From positions 1 to 37,424 of the forward strand of contig JAUZFP010000067.1 in NCBI GenBank assembly GCA_030838475.1: 37,424 nt of DNA, given 5' to 3'. This stretch comes from Actinomycetota bacterium (GTDB taxonomy: Bacteria > Actinomycetota > Actinomycetes > Actinomycetales > Microbacteriaceae). The position numbers and the translations under genes were made by a program. A model generated the notes under the pieces. It saw nothing but the letters and a program-made list of their open reading frames with translations, ran no database searches and was not told the origin of the DNA. How positions within the stretch are numbered: the first letter of the stretch is position 1; every line of letters starts with the position of its first letter. Below are positions 7,710-17,347 of the stretch, piece after piece.

Positions 7710-8603
7710 ATGAGCTTCATGGATGTTGGCCCGGACGACGACCTCCCCCGCGGCATCGCGCTTGCGTGGGGGGTCGCCGCCAACCCGCAACGCGGGCCGA
7801 AACGGGAGCTCAACATCGAGGGCATCGTGGATGCCGCGGTGTCCATCGCCGACACGGATGGGCTCGGCGCCGTATCAATGTCGAGCGTCGCACAGGCGCT
7901 GGGCTTCACCACAATGTCGCTGTACCGCTATGTCAGCGCAAAGGATGACCTCATCCTGCTCATGCAGGAGTCCGGCATCGGCCTGCCGCCTCTTTCCATC
8001 GGCGAGGCAACCGGATGGCGCGATGGTTTGACCCTCTGGTACCGGGCGCTCATCGCGGTTTACTATGCGCATCCGTGGCTACTCGACATTCCCATCGAGG
8101 GCGAACCGAGTACGCCAAACAACCTGGGTTGGCTAGATGCCGGCCTCGCGGTCTTGGTCGACACACCGCTTGATCCCGCGGCACGCGTCGCCGCGGTGTT
8201 GATGCTGAGTGGACATGCACGCTGGGAAGCGCAGGTCGGACGATTCGCGACCGCCGCGAGCGCACCAGCGATTCCGCCAGAGCTCCTGGCCGAACTCATC
8301 ACGGCCGTTCAGTTTCCGTACCTCGCGCCTGCGATTGCCGCCGGTGCGTTCTCCCCGGACGCGACAAGCCCGTTCGAGTTTGGGTTTCTGCGCATCCTCG
8401 ACGGCATCGAACACCATCTCGGCGAACTCGGGGCTGGCCGCCCTGGAACGCAGTCCCGGCCGGATCCCGAACGCGAGTTCGCTCGCGATGATCGAGTACG
8501 CAGTGCGCGGGACAAAGTGCGAGACGCTGAGCAGAAGCTCCGTGAACTTCGCAAGAAGGAGCGCGAGGCAGTCGCCAAGGCCCGAGAGCGAGCCGACGGC
8601 TAG
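7710..8603 (+). CDS. TetR/AcrR-family regulator of the ABC exporter
   Basis: A 297-residue regulator starting four bases after the permease stop (ATG 7710; ATG 7719 is an alternative). The HTH is at about residues 33-75, with DGLGAVSMSSVAQALGF and TTMSLYRYVSAKDDLI as the recognition helix region; the middle is a TetR_C ligand-binding domain of the type common beside drug exporters. The last 40 residues are a highly charged helix (RDAEQKLRELRKKEREAVAK), an unusual tail for the family that may be coiled coil. Probably represses its own operon through the repeats at 5883-5934. Its TAG stop is inside the CTAG shared with the convergent prmC stop. Confidence 0.88.
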   Translation: MSFMDVGPDDDLPRGIALAWGVAANPQRGPKRELNIEGIVDAAVSIADTDGLGAVSMSSVAQALGFTTMSLYRYVSAKDDLILLMQESGIGLPPLSIGEATGWRDGLTLWYRALIAVYYAHPWLLDIPIEGEPSTPNNLGWLDAGLAVLVDTPLDPAARVAAVLMLSGHARWEAQVGRFATAASAPAIPPELLAELITAVQFPYLAPAIAAGAFSPDATSPFEFGFLRILDGIEHHLGELGAGRPGTQSRPDPEREFARDDRVRSARDKVRDAEQKLRELRKKEREAVAKARERADG

Positions 8604-9460
8604 CGGCGGAGGGCCGTCGTTGCTCGGTCGCGACCGAGCAGGTCGCGGTGGGTCGCGACGGCGACCCAGCCATCCGCACGGAGCAGCTCCGCGATCGCGG
8701 CCCCCTGCAGTTCGCCATGCTCGAGGACGAGGGTGCCGCCCGCGTGCAGCAGGCGGGTAGCGGTCCGCGAGACCTGGTGCACGACGTCGAGCCCGTCCGC
8801 TCCCCCGTACAGCGCGACGGACGGGTCGTGCAGCCGGACTTCGAGGTCACGCGGGATGGCGTCGGCCGGGATGTATGGCGGGTTCGAAATGACAACATCG
8901 ACGGTGTCGTCCAACTCCGGAAACGCGTCAGCCAGATCTCCGAGCAGAAGTGTCGCATTGGTGGCGCCGGTCTGTACGCGGTTCCGTGTCGTCCACTCGA
9001 AGGCATCGGGCGAAACCTCAACGGCGTAGACGAGCGAGTGCGGAACCTCGGTCGCCATCGCGAAGGCGATTGCGCCGCTGCCGGTTCCCAGGTCCACCGC
9101 GACCGGCTCCGCACCGGCCACGGCCTTCAGTGCGTCGATCGCGAACTGCGCGACCTGTTCGGTCTCCGGGCGCGGCACAAACACACCGGGTCCGACGGCC
9201 AGCGCGAGCGAGCGGAAGTACGCGACGCCCGTGATGTGTTGCAGCGGTTCACGGGCAACGCGGCGATCGAGCATCCGGCTCACCTCGTCGAATTGGTCGG
9301 CTCGGAGCTCGACGCCCGCGATCGCCTTCGCCTGCACCTCGCCGCGACTGAGCTCCAGGACGTGCCCGATCAGAAGGTCGGCATCCGCCTCGGGAGATGC
9401 GACACCCGCCTCCGTCAGTGCGATGATCGCGCGATCCCGGAAGGCGGCCAGTGAACTCAT
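8600..9460 (-). CDS. prmC: Release factor glutamine methyltransferase PrmC
   Basis: SAM-dependent enzyme that N5-methylates the glutamine of the GGQ motif in release factors. 286 residues from the ATG at 9460. The N-terminal helical domain carries EPLQHITG (71-78), followed by VPRPETE (95-101), the SAM-binding DLGTGSG (123-129), and the catalytic NPPY (193-196). The open frame runs 18 codons further upstream into prfA, but the ATG overlapping the prfA stop (ATGA) matches family length. Its substrate RF1 is encoded by that neighbour. The stop overlaps the convergent TetR stop. Confidence 0.95.
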   Translation of the reverse strand: MSSLAAFRDRAIIALTEAGVASPEADADLLIGHVLELSRGEVQAKAIAGVELRADQFDEVSRMLDRRVAREPLQHITGVAYFRSLALAVGPGVFVPRPETEQVAQFAIDALKAVAGAEPVAVDLGTGSGAIAFAMATEVPHSLVYAVEVSPDAFEWTTRNRVQTGATNATLLLGDLADAFPELDDTVDVVISNPPYIPADAIPRDLEVRLHDPSVALYGGADGLDVVHQVSRTATRLLHAGGTLVLEHGELQGAAIAELLRADGWVAVATHRDLLGRDRATTALRR

Positions 9461-10539
9461 CCCTCTGTGTCTCCGATGTCGGCGAGTCTTGCCTCTTCGT
9501 CGAATCGGATGCACGAATCGATGACGGGCTCGAGGGCGCCGTTCATGACCTGGTCGAGGTTGTACGCCTTGTAGCCGGTGCGGTGGTCCGCGATGCGGTT
9601 CTCCGGGAAGTTGTAGGTGCGGATTCGCTCGGAACGATCCATCGTCCGGATCTGGCTCTTGCGGGCGGCCGAGGAGACGGCGTCCGCCTCCTCTTGATAG
9701 CGGGCGAGGATGCGCGCGCGGAGGACCCGCATTCCGGCTTCCTTGTTCTGCAGTTGGCTCTTCTCGTTCTGCATCGCGACCACGATCCCGGTGGGGAGGT
9801 GGGTGATGCGAACGGCGGAGTCGGTGGTGTTGACCGACTGGCCGCCCGGGCCGCTGGAGCGGTACACGTCGATCTTGAGGTCGTTCTGGTTGATCTCGAC
9901 CTCTTCGGGCTCGTCCGCCTCGGGGAAGACGAGAACACCCGTCGTCGAGGTGTGGATTCGACCCTGCGACTCGGTCGCGGGAACACGCTGTACGCGGTGC
10001 ACGCCGCCCTCGTACTTGAGGTGAGCCCAGACGCCCTGGGACGGGTCCGTCGCATTCGACTTGAATGCGACCTGCACGTCCTTGTAGCCGCCGAGATCAC
10101 TCTCGGTGCGGTCGAGGATCTCGTACTTCCAGCCCTTCGACTCCGCGTAGTGCATGTACATGCGCAGCAGGTCCGCGGCGAACAGGGCGCTCTCGGCGCC
10201 GCCCTCGCCACCCTTGATCTCCATGATGACGTCGCGGCCATCATCCGGATCGCGGGGAATCAGAAGTCGACGAAGCGACTCCTGCACCTCGACGAGGTGT
10301 TCCTCGAGGCTCGGCACCTCGGCGGCAAAGGCCTCGTCCTCTCGCGCGAGTTCGCGCGCGGCGTCGAGATCCTCGCCGGCCTGCTGCCAGTTGGTGTACG
10401 CCGTCGCGATCTTGTTCAGCTCCGCATAGCGGCGGTTGAGCTTCTTGGCTCGCGCTGCGTCGGCGAAAACGTCGGGATCGGACAGCTGGGTCTGGAGATC
10501 CTCGAGTTCGGCCAGCAGCGTCGCTACTGACTCGAACAC
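9457..10539 (-). CDS. prfA: Peptide chain release factor 1
   Basis: RF1 reads UAA and UAG in the ribosomal A site and triggers peptide release. 360 residues: helical domain 1 (about 1-95), the stop-codon-reading domain with [15 protein letters not shown] (PxT at 187-189, the RF1 and not RF2 signature), and [15 protein letters not shown] with catalytic GGQ at 232-234. It starts at a GTG directly abutting the rho TAA; the Shine-Dalgarno AAGGAGG lies within the last three rho codons. The stop overlaps the prmC start, so enzyme and substrate are co-produced. The rpmE gene found between rho and prfA in some other actinobacteria is absent. Confidence 0.97.
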   Translation of the reverse strand: MFESVATLLAELEDLQTQLSDPDVFADAARAKKLNRRYAELNKIATAYTNWQQAGEDLDAARELAREDEAFAAEVPSLEEHLVEVQESLRRLLIPRDPDDGRDVIMEIKGGEGGAESALFAADLLRMYMHYAESKGWKYEILDRTESDLGGYKDVQVAFKSNATDPSQGVWAHLKYEGGVHRVQRVPATESQGRIHTSTTGVLVFPEADEPEEVEINQNDLKIDVYRSSGPGGQSVNTTDSAVRITHLPTGIVVAMQNEKSQLQNKEAGMRVLRARILARYQEEADAVSSAARKSQIRTMDRSERIRTYNFPENRIADHRTGYKAYNLDQVMNGALEPVIDSCIRFDEEARLADIGDTEG

Positions 10540-12426
10540 TTAGTCCTCCTTGGCGCCGTTGGTGGCGGGAAGCGACTTCTGGATCTGCATCAGGAACTCG
10601 ACGTTCGACGAGGTCTCCTTGAGCTTTCCGAGGACGATCTCGAGCGCCTGCTGCTGCTCGAGCCCGGCGAGGGCGCGGCGCAGCTTCCAGGTGACCTTGA
10701 CCTCCTCGTCGCCGAGGAGCATCTCCTCGCGACGGGTTCCGGATGCGTTCACGTCGACGGCGGGGAAGATGCGCTTGTCGGCCAGGTGGCGCGACAGGCG
10801 GAGCTCCATGTTGCCGGTGCCCTTGAACTCCTCGAAGATAACCTCGTCCATCTTGGACCCGGTCTCGACGAGCGCGGTGGCGATGATGGTGAGCGAGCCA
10901 CCCTCCTCGACGTTGCGCGCGGCACCGAAGAAACGCTTCGGCGGGTAGAGGGCGGCGGAGTCGACTCCGCCTGAGAGGATGCGACCGGACGGCGGGGCGA
11001 CCTGGTTGTACGCGCGTCCGAGGCGAGTGATCGAGTCGAGCAACACGACTACGTCGTGACCGAGCTCGACGAGACGCTTCGCGCGCTCGATGGCGAGTTC
11101 CGCGACGGTGGTGTGGTCCTCCGCAGGACGGTCGAAGGTCGAGGCAATGACCTCACCCTTGACGGTGCGCTGCATGTCGGTGACCTCTTCTGGGCGCTCA
11201 TCCACGAGAACGACCATGAGGTGAACCTCGGGGTTGTTCTTGGAGATCGCGTTCGCGATGGCCTGCAGTACGAGCGTCTTGCCCGCCTTGGGCGGCGAGA
11301 CGATGAGTCCGCGCTGGCCCTTGCCGATCGGCGAGAGAAGGTCGATGATGCGGGTCGACAGCTTGCCCGGCTCGGTCTCGAGACGAAGACGCTCGGTCGG
11401 GTAGAGCGGGGTCAGCTTGCTGAACTCGACACGGTTCGCGGCCTCGTCGACGGGCAGGCCGTTGACGGAGTCGATGCGAACGATCGCGTTGTACTTTTGG
11501 CGACCCTGGCTGTTGTCACCCTCACGCGGCTGGCGGATCGCGCCGACGACGGCGTCGCCCTTGCGCAGGTTGTGCTTCTTGACCTGACCGAGCGAGACGT
11601 AGACATCGTTCGCACCGGGCAGGTAGCCGCTGGTGCGGACGAACGCGTAGTTGTCGAGGACATCGAGGATGCCCGCGACGGGGATGAGCACGTCATCCTC
11701 GGTGATTTCGGGCTCGAAATCCTCGGAGGCCGGCCCGCGGCCTCGCTTGCGGTCGCGGTAGCGGCTGCGGCTGCTGCCCTCCTGGGCGTCGCCCGGCTGG
11801 CCGCCGTTGTTCTGGTTGCCGCCGTTGTTCTGGTTGGACGGCTGCTGGCGAGCCGCAGGCTGGTTGCCACCCTGCTGGCCGCCATTCGCGGCACCGCCGT
11901 TTGCGCCGCCGGCGTTCTGTCCGCCGCGGTTGCGGTTGCGGCTTCGTGAGCTGCGCGGTGCCTGGTCGGTGCCATCGGCGTCGGCGTTGTCGCCGTCGGT
12001 CGCGTTCGACTCAGACGGGGTCAGCTGCTCGCCCGAATCGCTCTCGAGCGTTGCGGCGTCAATGTTCGGCTCGTGCTCGGCGACGGGGGAGGTCGCCGAC
12101 TTCGGCGCGTTGTCCTCCGCGGCCGGCGACGCGGCTGCCTGCGCGGCGGCCTCGGCGTCTGCGGTCGTCGCACGGCGCGATGCGCGCTTGCGCGGCGCCT
12201 CGATTGCGGCCTCTACCGGCGCGGCCTCGATGGCCTGCTCTGGTGCGTTGTTGTTGTTGTTGTTTTCATCGTCAGCGCTAATGGCGTCCACGAGTTCTCC
12301 TTTACGAAGTTTGGATGCGCCGACGAGGCCGCGTTCGTTGGCCAGAGCGACAAGCTCCGGAAGACGAAGGGCGCTCAAAGCGGCGCGAGAATCGGCGCTG
12401 GACGCACCGATGTTGACATCAGTCAC
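10540..12426 (-). CDS. rho: Transcription termination factor Rho with long disordered insert
   Basis: Hexameric RNA helicase that terminates transcription. 628 residues against about 420 in E. coli. The order is: N-terminal Rho_N/SAP-like helices (16-52, [20 protein letters not shown]), a disordered insert (about 53-238) that begins with six Asn, passes through Ala/Glu-rich and then Asn/Gly/Gln/Arg-rich sequence, the RNA-binding cold-shock-like domain (about 240-320), Walker A SPPKAGKT (377-384), Walker [17 protein letters not shown], and the C-terminal R-loop region. Such inserts are known in actinobacterial Rho, where they add RNA binding. Start is GTG with AAAGGAA about ten bases upstream. 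The six Asn come from a pure AAC tract at 12264-12247. Confidence 0.97.
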   Translation of the reverse strand: MTDVNIGASSADSRAALSALRLPELVALANERGLVGASKLRKGELVDAISADDENNNNNNAPEQAIEAAPVEAAIEAPRKRASRRATTADAEAAAQAAASPAAEDNAPKSATSPVAEHEPNIDAATLESDSGEQLTPSESNATDGDNADADGTDQAPRSSRSRNRNRGGQNAGGANGGAANGGQQGGNQPAARQQPSNQNNGGNQNNGGQPGDAQEGSSRSRYRDRKRGRGPASEDFEPEITEDDVLIPVAGILDVLDNYAFVRTSGYLPGANDVYVSLGQVKKHNLRKGDAVVGAIRQPREGDNSQGRQKYNAIVRIDSVNGLPVDEAANRVEFSKLTPLYPTERLRLETEPGKLSTRIIDLLSPIGKGQRGLIVSPPKAGKTLVLQAIANAISKNNPEVHLMVVLVDERPEEVTDMQRTVKGEVIASTFDRPAEDHTTVAELAIERAKRLVELGHDVVVLLDSITRLGRAYNQVAPPSGRILSGGVDSAALYPPKRFFGAARNVEEGGSLTIIATALVETGSKMDEVIFEEFKGTGNMELRLSRHLADKRIFPAVDVNASGTRREEMLLGDEEVKVTWKLRRALAGLEQQQALEIVLGKLKETSSNVEFLMQIQKSLPATNGAKED

Positions 12427-12445
12427 GAAAAAGGGTTCCTTTCGG

Positions 12446-12469
12446 CTCCGAGTGAAAAACCTCTCGGAG
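12446..12469 (-). promoter_or_regulatory. Small inverted repeat in the rho leader
   Basis: CTCCGAG-N10-CTCGGAG, a 7-bp stem with a ten-base loop, sits 20 bases upstream of the rho GTG in the 129-bp gap between thrB and rho. rho is autoregulated in several bacteria, so a leader structure is plausible, but this one is short and I infer no mechanism. The rest of the gap (12470-12555) shows no further gene or convincing terminator for thrB... the orientation is such that thrB, upstream, reads into it. Confidence 0.3.
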
Positions 12470-12555
12470 GTATGCGCTCACTAGTTCGCAGTACTGGAGG
12501 CGGGAGACATTTGCTGTGTTGTTCGCAACAGTGTCGTGCAGTTCAGATCTGCTGG

Positions 12556-13536
12556 TCAGCGAGTGCTAGATAAGTTGCTACCTGGGGAACTTTTGGCTTG
12601 TGCCAGAGCTTCAACCGGGTGCGCTATGACTGTAGCACCTTTGAAGTCGACGGCCAGCATGAGCGATTCCCAGGCGTTTTTGGTCGTCGTTGCGACAAGA
12701 TCCGATGCGACGAGGCGCTGCGCCGGATCGCTGCAGAGCACCAGGATCGAGGGACCGGCTCCCGACACCACGGCCGGAAGGCCGTTCTCGCGCAGTAGCT
12801 GCAGCAGGGCATCCGTTTCGGGCATCGCGGCGGCGCGGTAGCCCTGGTGCAGGCGATCCTCCGTAGCGACGAGGAGCAACTCGGGGCTCTGGATGAGTGC
12901 GGCGATCAGCAGGGCCGACCGGGAGACGTTGAAGATCGCGTCCGAGTGGGGCACAGAGGTCGGCTGTAGCGTTCGCGCGAGCTCCGTCGACATCGTGGTC
13001 TGAGGCACGACGACGAGCGGTGATACACCGCGGTGCACCATGAGCTTCTTGTACTGTGGGCCGTCCCCGGTCATCCAGGCGATCGTGAGGCCACCGAACA
13101 GCGCGGGCGCGACATTGTCTGGATGACCCTCCAGCTCGGTCGCCAGCGCCAGTAACTCCCCAGAGCTGATGTCGACGACGCCCTCGAGAAGTCCCTTGGC
13201 GGCCATGATGCCGGACACAATGGCGGCGCCGGATGAGCCCAGCCCGCGACCGTGCGGGATGACGTTGTGCGCGACGAGGTCGAGCCCGGGAAGCTGCTGG
13301 TCGAAGTGAGCGAAGGTGTGGGCGATCGCGCGAACGACGAGGTTGGTGTCGTCGAGCGGAACGACCCCCTCGCCGATTCCGACGACGAGCACGGCCGCCC
13401 CGGGCTTGGCTCGCACGGTAACGGTCAGCTCGTCATACAGCGACAGTGCGAGGCCAAGGGTGTCGAAGCCGGGTCCGAGGTTTGCCGTCGTCGCGGGCAC
13501 CTTGACGACAACGGAGAGCCCGACCGGAAGCGTCAT
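12556..13536 (-). CDS. thrB: Homoserine kinase
   Basis: ATP-dependent phosphorylation of L-homoserine, the step before threonine synthase. The 326-residue GHMP kinase shows KVPATTANLGPGFDTLGLAL (12-31), the nucleotide-binding IPHGRGLGSSGAAIVSG (93-109) and a C-terminal GAGPSILVL glycine motif. The frame is open for another 37 codons upstream, but those overlap the thrC end and are low-complexity; the ATG at 13536, five bases after the thrC stop, fits the family. Only a weak GGGA precedes it, so translation probably depends on coupling to thrC. Confidence 0.95.
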   Translation of the reverse strand: MTLPVGLSVVVKVPATTANLGPGFDTLGLALSLYDELTVTVRAKPGAAVLVVGIGEGVVPLDDTNLVVRAIAHTFAHFDQQLPGLDLVAHNVIPHGRGLGSSGAAIVSGIMAAKGLLEGVVDISSGELLALATELEGHPDNVAPALFGGLTIAWMTGDGPQYKKLMVHRGVSPLVVVPQTTMSTELARTLQPTSVPHSDAIFNVSRSALLIAALIQSPELLLVATEDRLHQGYRAAAMPETDALLQLLRENGLPAVVSGAGPSILVLCSDPAQRLVASDLVATTTKNAWESLMLAVDFKGATVIAHPVEALAQAKSSPGSNLSSTR

Positions 13537-13541
13537 TCCCG

Positions 13542-14624
13542 TTACTGTGCTTCTGGTTTGAGGCCGAGAACTTCGGCGATCTGAGCGATGTCGATGGGCA
13601 CGACCGTGGGCTTCACGTCGGAGCCGTCTGCCGTCTTGAGAGCCCACTGCGGATCCTTGAGGCCGTGTCCGGTGACCGTCAGGACGACGGTCGCGCCCCT
13701 GGGAATCTCGCCGGCTTCGCTTCTCTCGAGCAGGCCGGCCACGCTGATGGCGGACGCCGGCTCGACGAAGATTCCGACCTCGGCGGACAGGATGCGGTGC
13801 GCCTCGAGGATCTTCGCGTCACTGATGGCGCCGAAGTAGCCGTTACTGGTCGCGTGCGCCTCCTTGGCCAGCTCCCAGGACGCGGGGTTGCCGATGCGAA
13901 TTGCGCTCGCGATCGTGTCCGGGTTCTTCACCACGTGGCCGAGCACGATCGGTGCGCTGCCCTCGGCCTGGAAACCGAACATCCGCGGGAGCTTCGTCGA
14001 CTCGCCACGGGCGAGCTCCTCGCTGTACCCGCGGAAGTACGCGGTGTAGTTTCCGGCGTTGCCCACCGGAATGAATTGGAAGTCCGGTGCGTCCCCGAGC
14101 ACCTCGACGACCTCGAAGGCCGCGGTCTTCTGGCCCTCGATGCGGTCGTTGTTGACCGAGTTCACCAGGTGCACCGGGTAGTTGGCCGCGAGGTCGCGGG
14201 CGATGTCGAGGCAGTCGTCGAAGTTTCCCTGCACTTGGAGCAGCTGTGCGTTGTGGGCGATCGCCTGCGCGAGCTTGCCCATTGCGATTTTGCCCTCGGG
14301 CACGAGCACCGCCGCGGTGATCCCGGCGTGTGCCGCGTACGCTGCGGCCGATGCCGACGTGTTGCCGGTCGACGCGCAGATGATCGCCTTCGCGCCGTGC
14401 TCGATGGCCTTCGAGACAGCCATGGTCATCCCACGGTCCTTGAAGGAGCCGGTCGGATTCATGCCCTCGAACTTGACCCAGACCTTCGCGCCGGTGCGCG
14501 CGGACAGCGCGTCGGCAGGCAGGAGCGGCGTACCACCCTCGCCGAGGGTGATGATTGGCGTCGCGTCGGAGATGTCCAACCGGTCGGCGTATTCGCGGAG
14601 TACTCCGCGCCACTGATTAGCCAA
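13542..14624 (-). CDS. thrC: Threonine synthase
   Basis: PLP enzyme converting O-phosphohomoserine to threonine. 360 residues, the shorter class II-like actinobacterial form. The PLP Schiff-base lysine is K62 in NPTGSFKDRGM, substrate-binding STGNTSASAAAYAA follows, and the phosphate-binding loop is in VGNAGNYTAYF. The start is a TTG with GAGGGA nine bases upstream, three bases after the hom stop. The order hom-thrC-thrB is the standard threonine operon of this phylum. Confidence 0.95.
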   Translation of the reverse strand: MANQWRGVLREYADRLDISDATPIITLGEGGTPLLPADALSARTGAKVWVKFEGMNPTGSFKDRGMTMAVSKAIEHGAKAIICASTGNTSASAAAYAAHAGITAAVLVPEGKIAMGKLAQAIAHNAQLLQVQGNFDDCLDIARDLAANYPVHLVNSVNNDRIEGQKTAAFEVVEVLGDAPDFQFIPVGNAGNYTAYFRGYSEELARGESTKLPRMFGFQAEGSAPIVLGHVVKNPDTIASAIRIGNPASWELAKEAHATSNGYFGAISDAKILEAHRILSAEVGIFVEPASAISVAGLLERSEAGEIPRGATVVLTVTGHGLKDPQWALKTADGSDVKPTVVPIDIAQIAEVLGLKPEAQ

Positions 14625-14627
14625 TTG

Positions 14628-15947
14628 CTACAGTCCCTCAACTCTCAATACGGACACGACGGCCCTCACGACTTCGCTGCTCTTCAGCGCGGCTACGGTG
14701 GCGGCCAGCGCATGCTCGGTGGCCTCGTGGGTCCCAATGACAAGGGTAGCGGTGGCGTCGGGGTCGATTGCCCCGAGCCCGGCGGACTGGGTGAGGGCCT
14801 CGACCGAGACGCCGTGCTCGCTGAACAGGCTCGCGATTGCGGCGAGCACGCCAGGTCGGTCAGCGACCTTGAGGGTGATCTGGTACCTGGTCGTGATGCT
14901 GGAGATCGGCAGAACGGGGAGGTTCGCGTGGTTCGACTCCGCGACGCCGGGCCCACCGATGACGTGTCGGCGTGCGGCGGAGACGAGGTCGCCGAGGACC
15001 GCGGACGCGGTCTGCAGGCCGCCCGCGCCCGCGCCGTAGAACATGAGGTCGCCGGCCGCCTCGGCCTCGATGAAGACCGCGTTGTTGGCGCCGTGCACGG
15101 CCGCGAGTGGATGGGTCACCGGGATCAGCGCAGGGTAGACGCGCGCGCTGACCCCGTCCTCGCCGGTCTCGGCGTCGGTCAGCCGCTCGCAGATGGCCAG
15201 CAGCTTGACGACGAATCCCGCCTTGCGCGCGGACTCGACCTGCTCCATGGTGACCGCCGTGATCCCCTCGCGGTGGACGGCCTCGAGCGGAACATTGGTG
15301 TGGAAGGCCAGGCTCGCGAGGATCGAGACCTTCTGCGCGGCGTCGTAGCCCTCGATATCGGCGGTCGGATCTGCCTCCGCATATCCGAGCTCTGTCGCCT
15401 TGGCGAGGGCGTCCTCGAGGCTCGCGCCCTCCCGCTCCATGAGGTCAAGAATGTAGTTCGTCGTGCCGTTGACGATGCCGAGGATGCGCTTCACCCGGTC
15501 GCCGGCCAGGCTGTCGCGCAGCGGACGGATGATCGGAATCGCCCCGCCCACCGCGGCCTCGTAGTACAGCTGAGCACCGACCTGCTCGGCCGCGTCGAAG
15601 AGCTCGGGCCCGTGGGTCGCCAGCAGCGCCTTGTTGGCCGTGATGATGTCCGCGCCGGAGTTGATCGCGTCCAGGAGCAGGGTTCGGGCCGGCTCGATTC
15701 CGCCCATGAGTTCGATGACGATGTCCGCGCCGAGGATGAGGGATGCCGGGTCGGTCGTCAGCAGCTCCCTCGGCAAGGGTGGGGTGCGCTTCGCGTCGAG
15801 ATCGCGGACGGCCACACCGATCAGTTCGAGACCCGCGCCCGCGCGACTCGCGAGCTCGTCGCCGTGCTCGAGCAGCAGCGACGCGACCTGGGCGCCCACG
15901 CTTCCACCGCCGAGGATGGCAATACGAAGGTTTCGGTACTCGATCAT
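14628..15947 (-). CDS. hom: Homoserine dehydrogenase with C-terminal ACT domain
   Basis: NAD(P)-dependent reduction of aspartate semialdehyde to homoserine, the branch point to threonine and methionine. 439 residues: Rossmann motif ILGGGSVGAQVASLL (10-24), NTTNY and the catalytic region GYAEADPTADIEGYDAAQK (about 185-205), and an ACT domain from about residue 355 (ITLKVADRPGVLAAIASLF) that normally confers threonine feedback inhibition. The first Rossmann glycine motif is GGGSVG. The ATG overlaps the lysA stop (ATGA). Confidence 0.96.
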   Translation of the reverse strand: MIEYRNLRIAILGGGSVGAQVASLLLEHGDELASRAGAGLELIGVAVRDLDAKRTPPLPRELLTTDPASLILGADIVIELMGGIEPARTLLLDAINSGADIITANKALLATHGPELFDAAEQVGAQLYYEAAVGGAIPIIRPLRDSLAGDRVKRILGIVNGTTNYILDLMEREGASLEDALAKATELGYAEADPTADIEGYDAAQKVSILASLAFHTNVPLEAVHREGITAVTMEQVESARKAGFVVKLLAICERLTDAETGEDGVSARVYPALIPVTHPLAAVHGANNAVFIEAEAAGDLMFYGAGAGGLQTASAVLGDLVSAARRHVIGGPGVAESNHANLPVLPISSITTRYQITLKVADRPGVLAAIASLFSEHGVSVEALTQSAGLGAIDPDATATLVIGTHEATEHALAATVAALKSSEVVRAVVSVLRVEGL

Positions 15948-17347
15948 TTGGTCTCCAGTCCGGCGTCTCTCGACAACAGATCAGCTTCGGTTTCGCGTCG
16001 CACCAGAAGGCGGGCGACCCCGTTTTTTACGGCGACCACGGGTGGTCGCCCAAGATAGTTGTAGTTGTTGGCCATTGACCAGTGGTAGGCGCCGGTTGCC
16101 GGCACCGCCACCAGGTCCCCCGGCTGGACATCCCCCGGCAGATAGTCGGCGTGCACGACGATGTCACCGCTCTCGCAGTGCTTGCCCGCGATACGAACCA
16201 GCACGGGCTCTGCCCCCGACACTCGCGATGCGATGCGCACCGAGTAGTCGGCACGATAGAGAGCGGCACGGATGTTGTCGCTCATGCCGCCGTCGACGGA
16301 GACGTACTTGCGGATCGCAGTCGTATCGTCCGGGAGCGTCACCAGCACGTCCTTGACGGTGCCCACCTCGTAGATCGTCGCCGTCGACGGCCCGATGATC
16401 GCGCGGCCCGGCTCGACCGACACGATCGGCACCGGGATGCCCAACTCGGCGGCCGCGGCCGAAACGATGTCGGCGAAGCGGCGAGCGATCTCATCGAGGG
16501 AGAGCGCGACATCCACCGAGGTGTAGGCAATGCCGAACCCGCCGCCGAGGTTGAGTTCGGGGACCGGGCCGCCCTCGAGAAGCCTCGCGTGCATGGCGAA
16601 CAGCCTGCGCGCGGCCTCGGCGAATCCGTCGGACTCGAAGATCTGGGAACCGATGTGTGAGTGCAGGCCGAGGAAGTCCAGCCCCGGGTGCGAGCGAATG
16701 ATCGCCACCGTAGCCTCCGCGTCGGCCAGGGGGATGCCGAACTTCTGGTCCTCGCGCGCGGTCGCCAGGTACTCGTGGGTCGACGCGTGAACCCCGCTAT
16801 TGATGCGAAGCCGAACCGGCTGGATGCGCCCGTGTTTTGCCGCGGCAGCCGCGACGCGTTCGATCTCGATCAGACTGTCGAGCACGATCGCACCGACGCC
16901 GACCGAAACGGCACGGTCGATCTCCGCCACGCTCTTGTTGTTTCCGTGCAGGCCAAGCCGAGCGGGATCAATGCCGGCCGCGAGAACAACGGCAAGCTCT
17001 CCCCCGCTGCAGACGTCGATGTTGAGGCCTGCGGCGATCATCCATCGCGCAACCTCGATAGTCAGGAACGCCTTGCCTGCGTAGTAGACCTTTGCGCGTG
17101 AGCCGACCCGGGCAAACTCGCGGTCAAAGGACTCCCGCACCTGAACAGCGCGCCCGCGAGTATCCGCCTCATCGACGACGTAGACGGGCGTTCCATACTC
17201 GGCCACGAGAGTGGCGACATCCAGCCCGGCGATCTCGAGCACGCCAGAGGGATTGCGGATCGCCCCCTTCGACCACACCGTCGGTTGGAGGGCGTTCGCG
17301 TTCGTTGGTACGTCGAGCCAGGCGGGAGCGAGCGGATTGGCGGTCAC
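15944..17347 (-). CDS. lysA: Diaminopimelate decarboxylase
   Basis: PLP-dependent decarboxylation of meso-diaminopimelate to lysine. 467 residues; fold III alanine-racemase-like barrel. PLP lysine K92 in VYYAGKAFL, the His/Gly segment GLHSHIGSQI, phosphate-binding GGGFGIAY, and the C-terminal KHCESGD, whose Cys-Glu-Ser belongs to the partner active site in the dimer. GTG start overlapping the upstream DUF2993 stop (GTGA). It lies beside argS as in many actinobacteria. Confidence 0.96.
   Translation of the reverse strand: MTANPLAPAWLDVPTNANALQPTVWSKGAIRNPSGVLEIAGLDVATLVAEYGTPVYVVDEADTRGRAVQVRESFDREFARVGSRAKVYYAGKAFLTIEVARWMIAAGLNIDVCSGGELAVVLAAGIDPARLGLHGNNKSVAEIDRAVSVGVGAIVLDSLIEIERVAAAAAKHGRIQPVRLRINSGVHASTHEYLATAREDQKFGIPLADAEATVAIIRSHPGLDFLGLHSHIGSQIFESDGFAEAARRLFAMHARLLEGGPVPELNLGGGFGIAYTSVDVALSLDEIARRFADIVSAAAAELGIPVPIVSVEPGRAIIGPSTATIYEVGTVKDVLVTLPDDTTAIRKYVSVDGGMSDNIRAALYRADYSVRIASRVSGAEPVLVRIAGKHCESGDIVVHADYLPGDVQPGDLVAVPATGAYHWSMANNYNYLGRPPVVAVKNGVARLLVRRETEADLLSRDAGLETK

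Noticed and set aside
13665-16058. 797-residue plus-strand ORF across thrC and hom
   Set aside because: Antisense to two certain genes; composition (Asp/Arg/Val/Gly-rich, no domain) is that of a shadow frame in high-GC DNA.
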